64,000 bases of DNA, taken from Clostridium carboxidivorans P7. Lineage in GTDB: Bacteria; Bacillota; Clostridia; Clostridiales; Clostridiaceae. The stretch spans positions 434,001 to 498,000 of the forward strand of contig NZ_CP011803.1 of NCBI RefSeq assembly GCF_001038625.1, given 5' to 3'. This document shows, piece after piece, positions 8,737-15,995 of the stretch. Each line of letters starts with the position of its first letter. Within the stretch, counting starts at the first letter, position 1. The translations under genes were made by a program, and so were the position numbers. The notes beneath the pieces were generated by a model. The model made no database searches. It saw only the letters and a list, made by a program, of their open reading frames with translations, and had not been told where the DNA came from.

Positions 8737-10059
8737 ATGAAAGAGTATTTTTCTAATGTATCTAAAATAAATTATGAAGGATCAGATTCAAAAAATCCTT
8801 ACTCATTTAAATATTATAATCCTGATGAAATAGTTGGCGGAAAAAGAATGAAGGATCATTTAAGATTTTCAATGTCTTATTGGCATACATTAACTGCTAA
8901 TGGAACTGATCAATTTGGAGTAGGTACAATGATTAGGTCATGGGACAATGTAAACGATAAGATGGAACTTGCTAAAGCAAGAATGGAAGCAGCATTTGAG
9001 TTTATGGACAAGCTAGATATAGATTATTTTTGCTTTCATGACAGAGATATAGCACCTGAAGGAAAAGATCTTGTAGAGACAAATAAGAACTTAGATGAAA
9101 TGGTATCAATTTGTAAAGAATTAATGAAAAAAAATAATAAAAAATTACTATGGGGTACAGCTAACTTATTTAATAATCCTAGATTTGTACATGGCGCTGG
9201 AACTACATGTAATGCAAATGTTTATGCATATTCAGCAGCACAGTTAAAGAAAGCAATAGAAGTTACAAATGAATTAGGTGGAGAAAATTATGTATTTTGG
9301 GGTGGAAGAGAAGGATATGAAACACTTCTAAATACTGATATAGGATTTGAAATGGATAACTTTGCTAGAATATTACAGATGGCAGTGGATTATGCAAAGA
9401 AAATAGGTTTTAAAGGACAATTTCTTATAGAACCAAAGCCAAAGGAACCTACAAAGCATCAATATGATTTTGATGTAGCAACTGTTTTAGGATTCTTAAG
9501 AAAATACAAGTTAGAAAATTATTTTAAAGTAAATATTGAAGCAAATCATGCTACTTTAGCAGGACATACTTTCCAACATGAAATATGTTTGGCAAGAAAT
9601 AATAATGTACTTGGAAGCTTGGATGCAAATCAAGGAGATCCACATCTTGGATGGGATACAGATCAATTCCCTACAAATATATATGATGCCACTTTAGCTA
9701 TGTACGAAATACTTAAAAATGGTGGTATAGCACCAGGTGGATTGAACTTTGATGCAAAGGTAAGAAGAGCATCCTTTGAACCAGAAGATTTATTCTTATC
9801 ATATATAGCAGGAATGGATACATTTGCTAAAGGACTTAGAATTGCGTATAAATTATTACAAGATGGTCCTATTGAAAACTTTATTAAAGAAAGATATTCA
9901 AGCTTTTCTACTGGAATAGGTAAAGACATAGTGGATGGTAAAGTTGGATTTGAAGAACTAGAAAAATATGCTTTGAGCAATAATGTTATGAACAATAAGT
10001 CAGGCAGACAAGAATATTTAGAATCAATAGTAAATCAATATATATTTGAAGATAAATAG
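8737..10059 (+). CDS. xylA: Xylose isomerase
   Basis: Converts D-xylose to D-xylulose in the cytoplasm. The start [15 protein letters not shown] is chosen because GAGGGAG lies eight bases upstream; the open frame begins nine codons earlier. At 440 residues it matches the long class II enzymes. Active-site and metal motifs are visible: [12 protein letters not shown] (catalytic His/Asp), [28 protein letters not shown] (metal ligand Glu and Lys), [37 protein letters not shown]. xylB follows closely in what is clearly one operon. No xylose transporter is adjacent. Regulation is probably by the ROK protein downstream through the motif at the -10 box. Confidence 0.98.
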   Translation: MKEYFSNVSKINYEGSDSKNPYSFKYYNPDEIVGGKRMKDHLRFSMSYWHTLTANGTDQFGVGTMIRSWDNVNDKMELAKARMEAAFEFMDKLDIDYFCFHDRDIAPEGKDLVETNKNLDEMVSICKELMKKNNKKLLWGTANLFNNPRFVHGAGTTCNANVYAYSAAQLKKAIEVTNELGGENYVFWGGREGYETLLNTDIGFEMDNFARILQMAVDYAKKIGFKGQFLIEPKPKEPTKHQYDFDVATVLGFLRKYKLENYFKVNIEANHATLAGHTFQHEICLARNNNVLGSLDANQGDPHLGWDTDQFPTNIYDATLAMYEILKNGGIAPGGLNFDAKVRRASFEPEDLFLSYIAGMDTFAKGLRIAYKLLQDGPIENFIKERYSSFSTGIGKDIVDGKVGFEELEKYALSNNVMNNKSGRQEYLESIVNQYIFEDK

Positions 10060-10094
10060 AAATTACTAATAATTTTATGAAAGAAGAGATTGAT

Positions 10095-11591
10095 GTGAAT
10101 TTTTTAGGAATTGATTTAGGAACTTCTTCTGTAAAACTTATCATAATGAATGAAAAAGGTGAAATTTTAGCAAGTGTGTCCAAAGATTATGACATAAGTT
10201 ATCCTAAAGTTGGATGGGCAGAACAAAATCCTAATGATTGGTGGAATAGTACTAAAGCTGGTATTAAAGAACTTATAAATAATCATAATATTAAACCAGA
10301 AACTATTGATGGGATAAGTTTTAGTGGTCAAATGCATGGACTTGTAATTCTTGATAGTAATAATAAAGTTTTAATGCCTGCCATATTGTGGTGTGACCAA
10401 AGGACACAAAAACAATGTGATTATTTAAATAAAGAATTTGGACAAGATAAACTTTCAAAATATACTGGCAATGTGGCATTAACTGGTTTTACGTTTCCAA
10501 AATTGCTTTGGGTTAAAGAAAATAAACTAGATATATATGCTAAAATAGCACATATTATGCTGCCTAAAGATTATATAAGTTTTAAGCTTACTGGAATATT
10601 TGCATCTGATGTATCTGATGCTTCTGGTACGATAATGTTTGATGTTGAAAATAGAAAATGGTCAAAGGAAATATTAGATTTGTTTGAAATCAAAGAAAAT
10701 GTTTTACCAAAAGTTTATGAATCCTACGAAGTTATAGGCAATGTTTCAAAAAAAGTGTCAAATGAAACTGGGCTTTCAACATCTACAAAAGTGATAGCTG
10801 GAGCAGGTGATCAGGCAGCTGGAGCTGTAGGTACTGGAACGGTTAATTCCGGGATATTATCTGTGGCGCTTGGAACATCTGGTGTTGTTTTTGCATCAAG
10901 TGAAAAATTCTATGTGGATAATGAAAATAGACTTCATTCATTTTGCCATGCCAATGGAAAGTGGCATCAAATGGGTGTAATACTATCTGCAGCATCAAGC
11001 CTTAAATGGTGGGTAGATAATGTAAGTGGAGATATATTTGAAAAATTGCTTTCAGAAGCAGAAAGTTCTACTGTAGGAAGTAATAAATTATTCTTTTTAC
11101 CTTATTTAATAGGGGAGAGAACACCTTACAACGATCCTTGTGCAAAAGGAAGCTTTATTGGATTAAATATAACACATAAAAGAGGAGATATGACAAGAGC
11201 TATTTTAGAAGGAGTATCTTTTGCTCTTAGAGATTCACTTGAGATATTGAGAACTTTAAATGTTGATATGAAAGAAGTAAGAATCAGTGGTGGAGGTTCC
11301 AAAAGTAAACTTTGGAGACAGATAATTGCAGATGTTTTCAATTTGAATGTAAGTATTATAAATTCAAAGGAAGGTCCAGCTTATGGAGCGGCAATACTTG
11401 CAGCAGTTGGATGTAAACTTTTTAATTCAGTGGATGAAGCCTGTGAAGCTTTAATAAAGACAACAGATATAACAGAGCCTATAAGAGAAAATGTTGAAAA
11501 ATATGATAAGCTATATAAGATTTATTCATCTTTATATACTTGCTTAAAAGATAAGTTTAGAGAAATAGATAACTTATCTGATATTGGTTAG
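10095..11591 (+). CDS. xylB: Xylulokinase
   Basis: Phosphorylates D-xylulose with ATP to xylulose 5-phosphate, feeding the pentose phosphate route. About 498 residues of the FGGY kinase family. Visible: FLGIDLGTSSVKLIIM (phosphate 1 loop), DGISFSGQMHGLV, PAILWCDQRT, the GAGDQAAGAVGTG segment and RISGGGSKSKLWRQI near the C-terminus (adenosine-binding). GTG 10095 is preferred because AGAAGAG precedes it and the product then starts like other XylB proteins; an ATG six codons upstream has no ribosome site. It follows xylA by about 35 bases and ends at a strong terminator. Confidence 0.97.
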   Translation: MNFLGIDLGTSSVKLIIMNEKGEILASVSKDYDISYPKVGWAEQNPNDWWNSTKAGIKELINNHNIKPETIDGISFSGQMHGLVILDSNNKVLMPAILWCDQRTQKQCDYLNKEFGQDKLSKYTGNVALTGFTFPKLLWVKENKLDIYAKIAHIMLPKDYISFKLTGIFASDVSDASGTIMFDVENRKWSKEILDLFEIKENVLPKVYESYEVIGNVSKKVSNETGLSTSTKVIAGAGDQAAGAVGTGTVNSGILSVALGTSGVVFASSEKFYVDNENRLHSFCHANGKWHQMGVILSAASSLKWWVDNVSGDIFEKLLSEAESSTVGSNKLFFLPYLIGERTPYNDPCAKGSFIGLNITHKRGDMTRAILEGVSFALRDSLEILRTLNVDMKEVRISGGGSKSKLWRQIIADVFNLNVSIINSKEGPAYGAAILAAVGCKLFNSVDEACEALIKTTDITEPIRENVEKYDKLYKIYSSLYTCLKDKFREIDNLSDIG

Positions 11592-11638
11592 CAGGGCAAA
11601 CCCATGAGTTAATGAAATGTGAATTAGCGAATTTAATC

Positions 11639-11687
11639 AAAAATTTGTTGTATAATCATTTTAATTAGATTACACAACAAATTTTTT
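11639..11687 (+). terminator. Terminator of the xylAB operon
   Basis: AAATTTGTTGTATAATC pairs with GATTACACAACAAATTT (one mismatch) around an AT-rich loop and is followed by a T run. It ends the xylAB transcript before the separately promoted ROK gene. Confidence 0.85.
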
Positions 11688-11794
11688 GATTTCTAAATAA
11701 GATTTTCAAAAATACTTTAGTTGTAATGCGCTGCAAAATTTAGATATGCTTAAACGAATAGCTTTAAATATTTTCTTTAAATAATATATGCATT

Positions 11795-11810
11795 AATGTT
11801 ATACTAAGTT
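11795..11810 (+). promoter_or_regulatory. Shared xylA-type -10/operator motif before the ROK gene
   Basis: AATGTTATACTAAGTT is identical to the string at the xylA -10. TATACT is a plausible -10, but the -35 region is weak (TTAAAT at 17 bases), as expected for a poorly expressed, autoregulated regulator gene. Confidence 0.5.
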
Positions 11811-11849
11811 ATTATAGTAATAATTTTAAATTTGATTGGTGGTACTAAT

Positions 11850-13028
11850 ATGAGTAGATTGAAATCAGTGGATCAAGAAACAATAAGAGTATTAAATCAA
11901 AAAAAAATACTGAATTTGATATATAGAAATAATACACTTACAAAACAGGAAATATCCCAAAAGCTTAATATAAGTATTCCAACAGTTATAAGCAATAGCA
12001 AGGAGCTTATAGAACAGGGTTTTTTAGAAGAAGCTGGTGTTGCAGAATCAACTGGCGGTAGGAAACCTACAATTCTCAAGTTTCTTCCATACAGTAGATA
12101 TTCCTTTGGAGTGTGTGTTACTAAAGATAAAGTTAGAATTATATTGGCAAATTTAAACTTTGAGATAGTGCATGAGATGGATTTTAATATGCCAGAAAAA
12201 TTAAAAGATTTTAATGATATAATTTGTAAAGTATCAGAGAATGTTGAGTATATTATAAATAAATTTAATATTCCATATGATAGAATACTTGGAATAGGGT
12301 TTTCACTGCCTGGTACAGTGGATGAAAAAAATTTACTCTTGAAAAATGTACCTAATTTGAAATTGAAAAATATATCTTTTAAAGAATTCCAGACTTGTTT
12401 TAAATTTCCTATTTTTATAGAAAATGAGGCAAATGCTTCAGCTTATGCAGAAACTTTTATTAATTTTAATGATATAAAAAGTAGTCTGGTATTTATATCT
12501 ATTACAGAAGGTATTGGAACAGGTATAGTTATAGAAAACAATGTTTATAAAGGTTTTAATAAACGGGCAGGCGAGTTTGGACATATGACCATTGTAAAAG
12601 ATGGCAAAAAGTGCAACTGTGGAAAAAAGGGATGTTGGGAGCTTTATGCATCTAAAAAGGCCTTGTTAAGTGAGTATAGAAATGCTTTTGATGATATGAA
12701 TGGAACCTTGGATGATTTTCTAAAGAGAAGTAAAAATGATTTAAAAATAAAATCAATATTAGATATATATATTGATTTTTTAGCCGAAGGTATTAAAAAT
12801 ATAATTTTGGCTTTAGATCCTAAGAATATACTCATAGGTGGAGAAATATTTTCATATAAGGACTTTTTAGAAGAAGAATTAATTAAAAAAGTGTTTAAGG
12901 ACAATAGTTTTTATGATGAAACTCAATGTAACATTATGTTTTCAAGTCTAGGAGAAAATGCAGCTGTGTTTGGTGCAGCATTATTGCCTATGGAAAGTGT
13001 ATTTTTTTTAAATGACAATGTAATATAG
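11850..13028 (+). CDS. xylR: ROK family transcriptional regulator, probable xylose repressor
   Basis: About 392 residues: an N-terminal winged helix-turn-helix (LIYRNNTLTKQEISQKLNI through SIPTVISNSKELIEQG) followed by a ROK sugar-kinase-like domain. The zinc motif CNCGKKGCWELYAS is intact, as is GIGTGIVIENNVYKG of the sugar site and IFIENEANASA. XylR repressors of this family release their operator on xylose binding; that role is inferred here from position directly behind xylAB and from the motif shared with the xylA promoter. ATG 11850 is chosen over a TTG six codons upstream; a weak GGTGGT lies before it. The gene is transcribed separately from xylAB. Confidence 0.85.
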   Translation: MSRLKSVDQETIRVLNQKKILNLIYRNNTLTKQEISQKLNISIPTVISNSKELIEQGFLEEAGVAESTGGRKPTILKFLPYSRYSFGVCVTKDKVRIILANLNFEIVHEMDFNMPEKLKDFNDIICKVSENVEYIINKFNIPYDRILGIGFSLPGTVDEKNLLLKNVPNLKLKNISFKEFQTCFKFPIFIENEANASAYAETFINFNDIKSSLVFISITEGIGTGIVIENNVYKGFNKRAGEFGHMTIVKDGKKCNCGKKGCWELYASKKALLSEYRNAFDDMNGTLDDFLKRSKNDLKIKSILDIYIDFLAEGIKNIILALDPKNILIGGEIFSYKDFLEEELIKKVFKDNSFYDETQCNIMFSSLGENAAVFGAALLPMESVFFLNDNVI

Positions 13029-13048
13029 AGAATAGTATGGTTAAACAC

Positions 13049-13078
13049 ATAAGTCAGGGATATATTAAACTGACTTGT
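13049..13078 (+). terminator. Hairpin after the ROK gene
   Basis: AAGTCAG pairs with CTGACTT around an 11-base loop and is nested inside a longer imperfect pair (AGAGAATAGTA with TACTATGCTCT). There is no clear T-tract, so termination strength is doubtful. Confidence 0.4.
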
Positions 13079-13121
13079 AGTACTATGCTCTCATAAAATA
13101 AGAAATTTAAAGGAGGTTTTT

Positions 13122-13742
13122 ATGATAAAGAATATAATATTTGATGTTGATGGTACACTATGGGATACAACGGAGGTTGTAGCCAAAGCTTGGAATAGAG
13201 CAATTTTAGAAGTTGGAGAAATAAATGCAGTTATGACTTCCCCAATACTTAAGAAAGAGTTTGGAAAGACCATGGATGTAATTGCAGATGATTTATTTCC
13301 TGATTTAAATAGTGAAAATAAAAAAATGTTATTAGAAAAATGTTGTGAATATGAACATGAGGATTTGAGAGAAAATACAGATGATTTGCTTTTTGCAAAT
13401 GTAAAAGAAACTCTTATAAAATTATCGCAAAAGTGTAATTTGTTTATTGTGAGCAATTGCCAGTGTGGATACATAGAATTATTTATGAAAAAAGCAGGAA
13501 TTGAAAAGTATATCAAAGACTTTGAATGCTTTGGAAATACAGGTAAGTGTAAAGGTGAAAGTATTAAAATACTTATGAAAAGAAATAATTTAGATGATGC
13601 AGTATATGTTGGAGATACACAAGGAGATTATGAGGCCACAGTACTTGCTGGAATACCTTTTATATTTGCCAAGTATGGTTTTGGTAATGTTGAAGACTGC
13701 TATTTGGAAATCAGTGATATAAAAGAATTGTTAAATTTATAG
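13122..13742 (+). CDS. HAD family hydrolase (phosphoglycolate phosphatase-like)
   Basis: A 206-residue phosphatase of the haloacid dehalogenase superfamily with a helical cap. Motif I is FDVDGTLWDTTE (nucleophile Asp and general acid Asp), motif II is the Ser in IVSNCQCGY, motif III the Lys in CKGESIKIL, motif IV GDTQGDYEATVLAGI. All catalytic residues are in place. AAAGGAGG precedes the ATG at good distance. The substrate could be phosphoglycolate or a sugar phosphate; its position after the xylose genes hints at sugar phosphate, but only weakly. Confidence 0.9.
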   Translation: MIKNIIFDVDGTLWDTTEVVAKAWNRAILEVGEINAVMTSPILKKEFGKTMDVIADDLFPDLNSENKKMLLEKCCEYEHEDLRENTDDLLFANVKETLIKLSQKCNLFIVSNCQCGYIELFMKKAGIEKYIKDFECFGNTGKCKGESIKILMKRNNLDDAVYVGDTQGDYEATVLAGIPFIFAKYGFGNVEDCYLEISDIKELLNL

Positions 13743-14209
13743 AAAATTTTAAAATATCATATACATACTTTAATTATAATCAATTTTTATAAGTTGACAT
13801 TATTAAAAGCTATTTATATAATTATCTTGAATATAGGTAAATTTAATTTTGAGAAAGGGCAAGGTATTGGCAGAAATGAAAATGTAATTCACTTTTTATT
13901 TGTTTAATAAAATGAAAATTAAAATCAAAACAAAGACCTGGTGAAGGTTTTATTGTTATGCGTTTTATTTAACTTTGAGAGTGGATAGTGTTTTTGTAAC
14001 TGTTGATAGTTTGTTTAAATATAGGTGTACAATATTATAACTGAATTTTATCATTTATTTTAATTAAATTTCAGATTTTAAAGTTGTATATGTATAATAT
14101 GTGATTAATTTTGATTACTATAATGAGTCTTTTTATGATAATTAAAGCTTTATTTTACTATATTTAAGACTTATGTAAGTGTATTAAAGTTATTATATAG
14201 GCTAACACT
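13743..14209 (+). other. Long leader/intergenic region before the ABC-F gene
   Basis: No gene larger than a peptide is seen. TATAAT at 14093-14098 with a poor -35 (TTCAGA at 17 bases) may be the promoter, leaving a leader of about 135 bases. Inside the leader an ATG at 14123 opens a 14-codon frame (MSLFMIIKALFYYI, stop at 14165-14167) without an obvious ribosome site. Attenuated ABC-F genes often carry such a leader peptide, so it is noted but not called. The part before 14060 is featureless. Confidence 0.35.
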
Positions 14210-14241
14210 ATCCTCTCCAGGTTACAAGGAGGGGATTTTTT
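14210..14241 (+). promoter_or_regulatory. Terminator-like hairpin that buries the ABC-F ribosome site
   Basis: ATCCTCTCC (14210-14218) pairs with GGAGGGGAT (14228-14236; one G-U pair) across a 9-base loop, directly followed by a run of T up to the ATG. The right arm contains the AAGGAGGGG Shine-Dalgarno of the ABC-F gene. The hairpin could therefore stop transcription and block translation. This is the layout expected of antibiotic-inducible attenuation of ABC-F resistance genes. Confidence 0.65.
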
Positions 14242-15888
14242 ATGCTATTAATAGAAGGTAGTAATATTAAAAAATATTTTGGTGATAGATTAATATTGGA
14301 TATAGATAATTTAAAAGTTTATTCAGAAGATAGAATAGGTATTGTAGGAGCAAATGGAGTTGGTAAGACTACATTAGTCAATATGCTTAGTAAAAGATTT
14401 GAACCTGATGAAGGCTTAATTAAATTATATGGGAAATATTCGTATATATCTCAGCTGGGGGAACCTGACAGTAAGATTATTAGTGATGAAATGGCTTCAA
14501 AATTTGGGGTTGCAGCTATGTGGAATGAAAAAATGAGTGGGGGAGAGAAGACAAGATTTAAGCTTGCTTATAGTTTAGAATGTAATAGTTCGTTGATATT
14601 TGCAGATGAACCTACCAGTAATATGGACATAGAGGGTATTGAGTGTATGGAAGAAAAGTTTAAAGAATACAAAGGTGCTCTTATTATTATATCTCATGAT
14701 AGAAGTTTTTTGGATAAGCTTTGCAACAAAATATGGGAAATAGAACATGGAAAAATAAAAATTTATAATGGCAATTATAGTGATTATGCTTTGCAAAAAA
14801 CTCAAGAAAGAGAAAGAGCTGAATTTGAATATGAGGAGTACGTAAAGGAAAAAGAGCGGCTTCAGGGTGTAATTATAGATACAAAGCAAAAGTCAAAGAA
14901 TGTTAGAAAGGCACCTAAACGTATGGGAAATTCTGAAGCCAGACTTCATAAGATGGGAGATCAAAGATCAAGATCAAATCTTGATGGAGCAGTAAAAAAT
15001 ATTAATAAAAGAATAGAACATCTTAAGATTAAAGAAAAGCCTAATAAGCAGCAGGATATTAAGCTCAATATACCAGATTCAAACAAGCTTTATAGTAAAA
15101 TAGTTATAGATGGTAGAAATATTGATAGAGTATTTGGAAAAAAAGTTATATTTAATAATGCTGAATTCAATATATATAATGAATCAAAAACAGCTTTGAT
15201 TGGTGCTAACGGATGTGGCAAAAGCACCTTAATTAAAATGATAATGAATGAAGATTCTTCTGTAAAAGTTGCTGAAGGAGCAAAGATAGGCTACTTTAGT
15301 CAGGATATAAGCATTTTAAAAGAAAAACTCACAGTAATAGAAAATGTAATGGAAAATAGCATATATAACGAAACTTTTGCTAGATTATTATTAGCAAGGT
15401 TATTGATTAAGGGAGAGGATATCTATAAGAAAGTAGGTGTATTAAGTGGTGGAGAACGAGTTAAAGTATCCTTTGCAAAAATATTAGTACAAGATATAAA
15501 TTTGCTTATACTAGATGAGCCTACTAATTATATGGATATAAACTCTCTTGAAGTTGTAGAAAAAGTGCTTAAAGAATACAGTAGAACTTTATTATTTGTT
15601 TCTCATGACAGAAGATTTATAAACTCAGTTGCAGATAATATAATGACCATAGAGAATTGTAAAATAAAGAGCTTTAATGGAAATTATGAAGAATATATGG
15701 CTAGAAGGAATACTAAATTGAATAATAATAAACAGGAAATTGAAAAAGAAATTTTGGTATTGCAAAATAGACTTTCAGAAGTTATAGGAAAACTATCTAT
15801 GCCATCAAAACGGGATGATATATCAATACTAGATCAGGAATATTATAGTATATTGGCTAAATTGAAGAATCTAAAAGCTAGTATTTAA
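14242..15888 (+). CDS. ABC-F ribosomal-protection type ATPase (VmlR/CplR-like)
   Basis: A 548-residue soluble protein with two ABC ATPase domains and no membrane domain. Domain 1: Walker A GANGVGKTT, signature MSGGEKTRFKLA, Walker B LIFADEPTSNMD. Domain 2: GANGCGKST, LSGGERVKVSFAK, LLILDEPTNYMD. A charged linker of about 80-100 residues (KERLQGVI to IKEKPNKQ) separates them; in resistance members it reaches the ribosomal peptidyl-transferase centre. Length, asymmetric signatures and the attenuator-like leader fit the antibiotic-resistance ABC-F group (macrolide, lincosamide, pleuromutilin protection) better than housekeeping EttA/Uup. Drug range cannot be read. AAGGAGGGG precedes the ATG. Confidence 0.88.
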   Translation: MLLIEGSNIKKYFGDRLILDIDNLKVYSEDRIGIVGANGVGKTTLVNMLSKRFEPDEGLIKLYGKYSYISQLGEPDSKIISDEMASKFGVAAMWNEKMSGGEKTRFKLAYSLECNSSLIFADEPTSNMDIEGIECMEEKFKEYKGALIIISHDRSFLDKLCNKIWEIEHGKIKIYNGNYSDYALQKTQERERAEFEYEEYVKEKERLQGVIIDTKQKSKNVRKAPKRMGNSEARLHKMGDQRSRSNLDGAVKNINKRIEHLKIKEKPNKQQDIKLNIPDSNKLYSKIVIDGRNIDRVFGKKVIFNNAEFNIYNESKTALIGANGCGKSTLIKMIMNEDSSVKVAEGAKIGYFSQDISILKEKLTVIENVMENSIYNETFARLLLARLLIKGEDIYKKVGVLSGGERVKVSFAKILVQDINLLILDEPTNYMDINSLEVVEKVLKEYSRTLLFVSHDRRFINSVADNIMTIENCKIKSFNGNYEEYMARRNTKLNNNKQEIEKEILVLQNRLSEVIGKLSMPSKRDDISILDQEYYSILAKLKNLKASI

Positions 15889-15913
15889 AAGATATAAAGA
15901 AGCCTTTTCCAAC

Positions 15914-15989
15914 CCTCCCTCTAGGTTCCAGTCCATTTAGTAAGTATTCTATCGATACTTTACTAAAGACCAAATTATCTAGAGGGGGG
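15914..15989 (+). promoter_or_regulatory. Nested leader hairpin that buries the SpoIID/LytB ribosome site
   Basis: CCTCCCTCTAG (15914-15924) pairs along 11 bases with CTAGAGGGGGG (15979-15989), which is the Shine-Dalgarno six bases before the ATG. Inside lies a second stem, TTTAGTAAGTAT (15936-15947) with ATACTTTACTAAA (15955-15967). It may be a translational switch, a terminator for the ABC-F gene, or both. No known riboswitch consensus was recognised. Confidence 0.55.
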
Positions 15990-15995
15990 CGGTTT

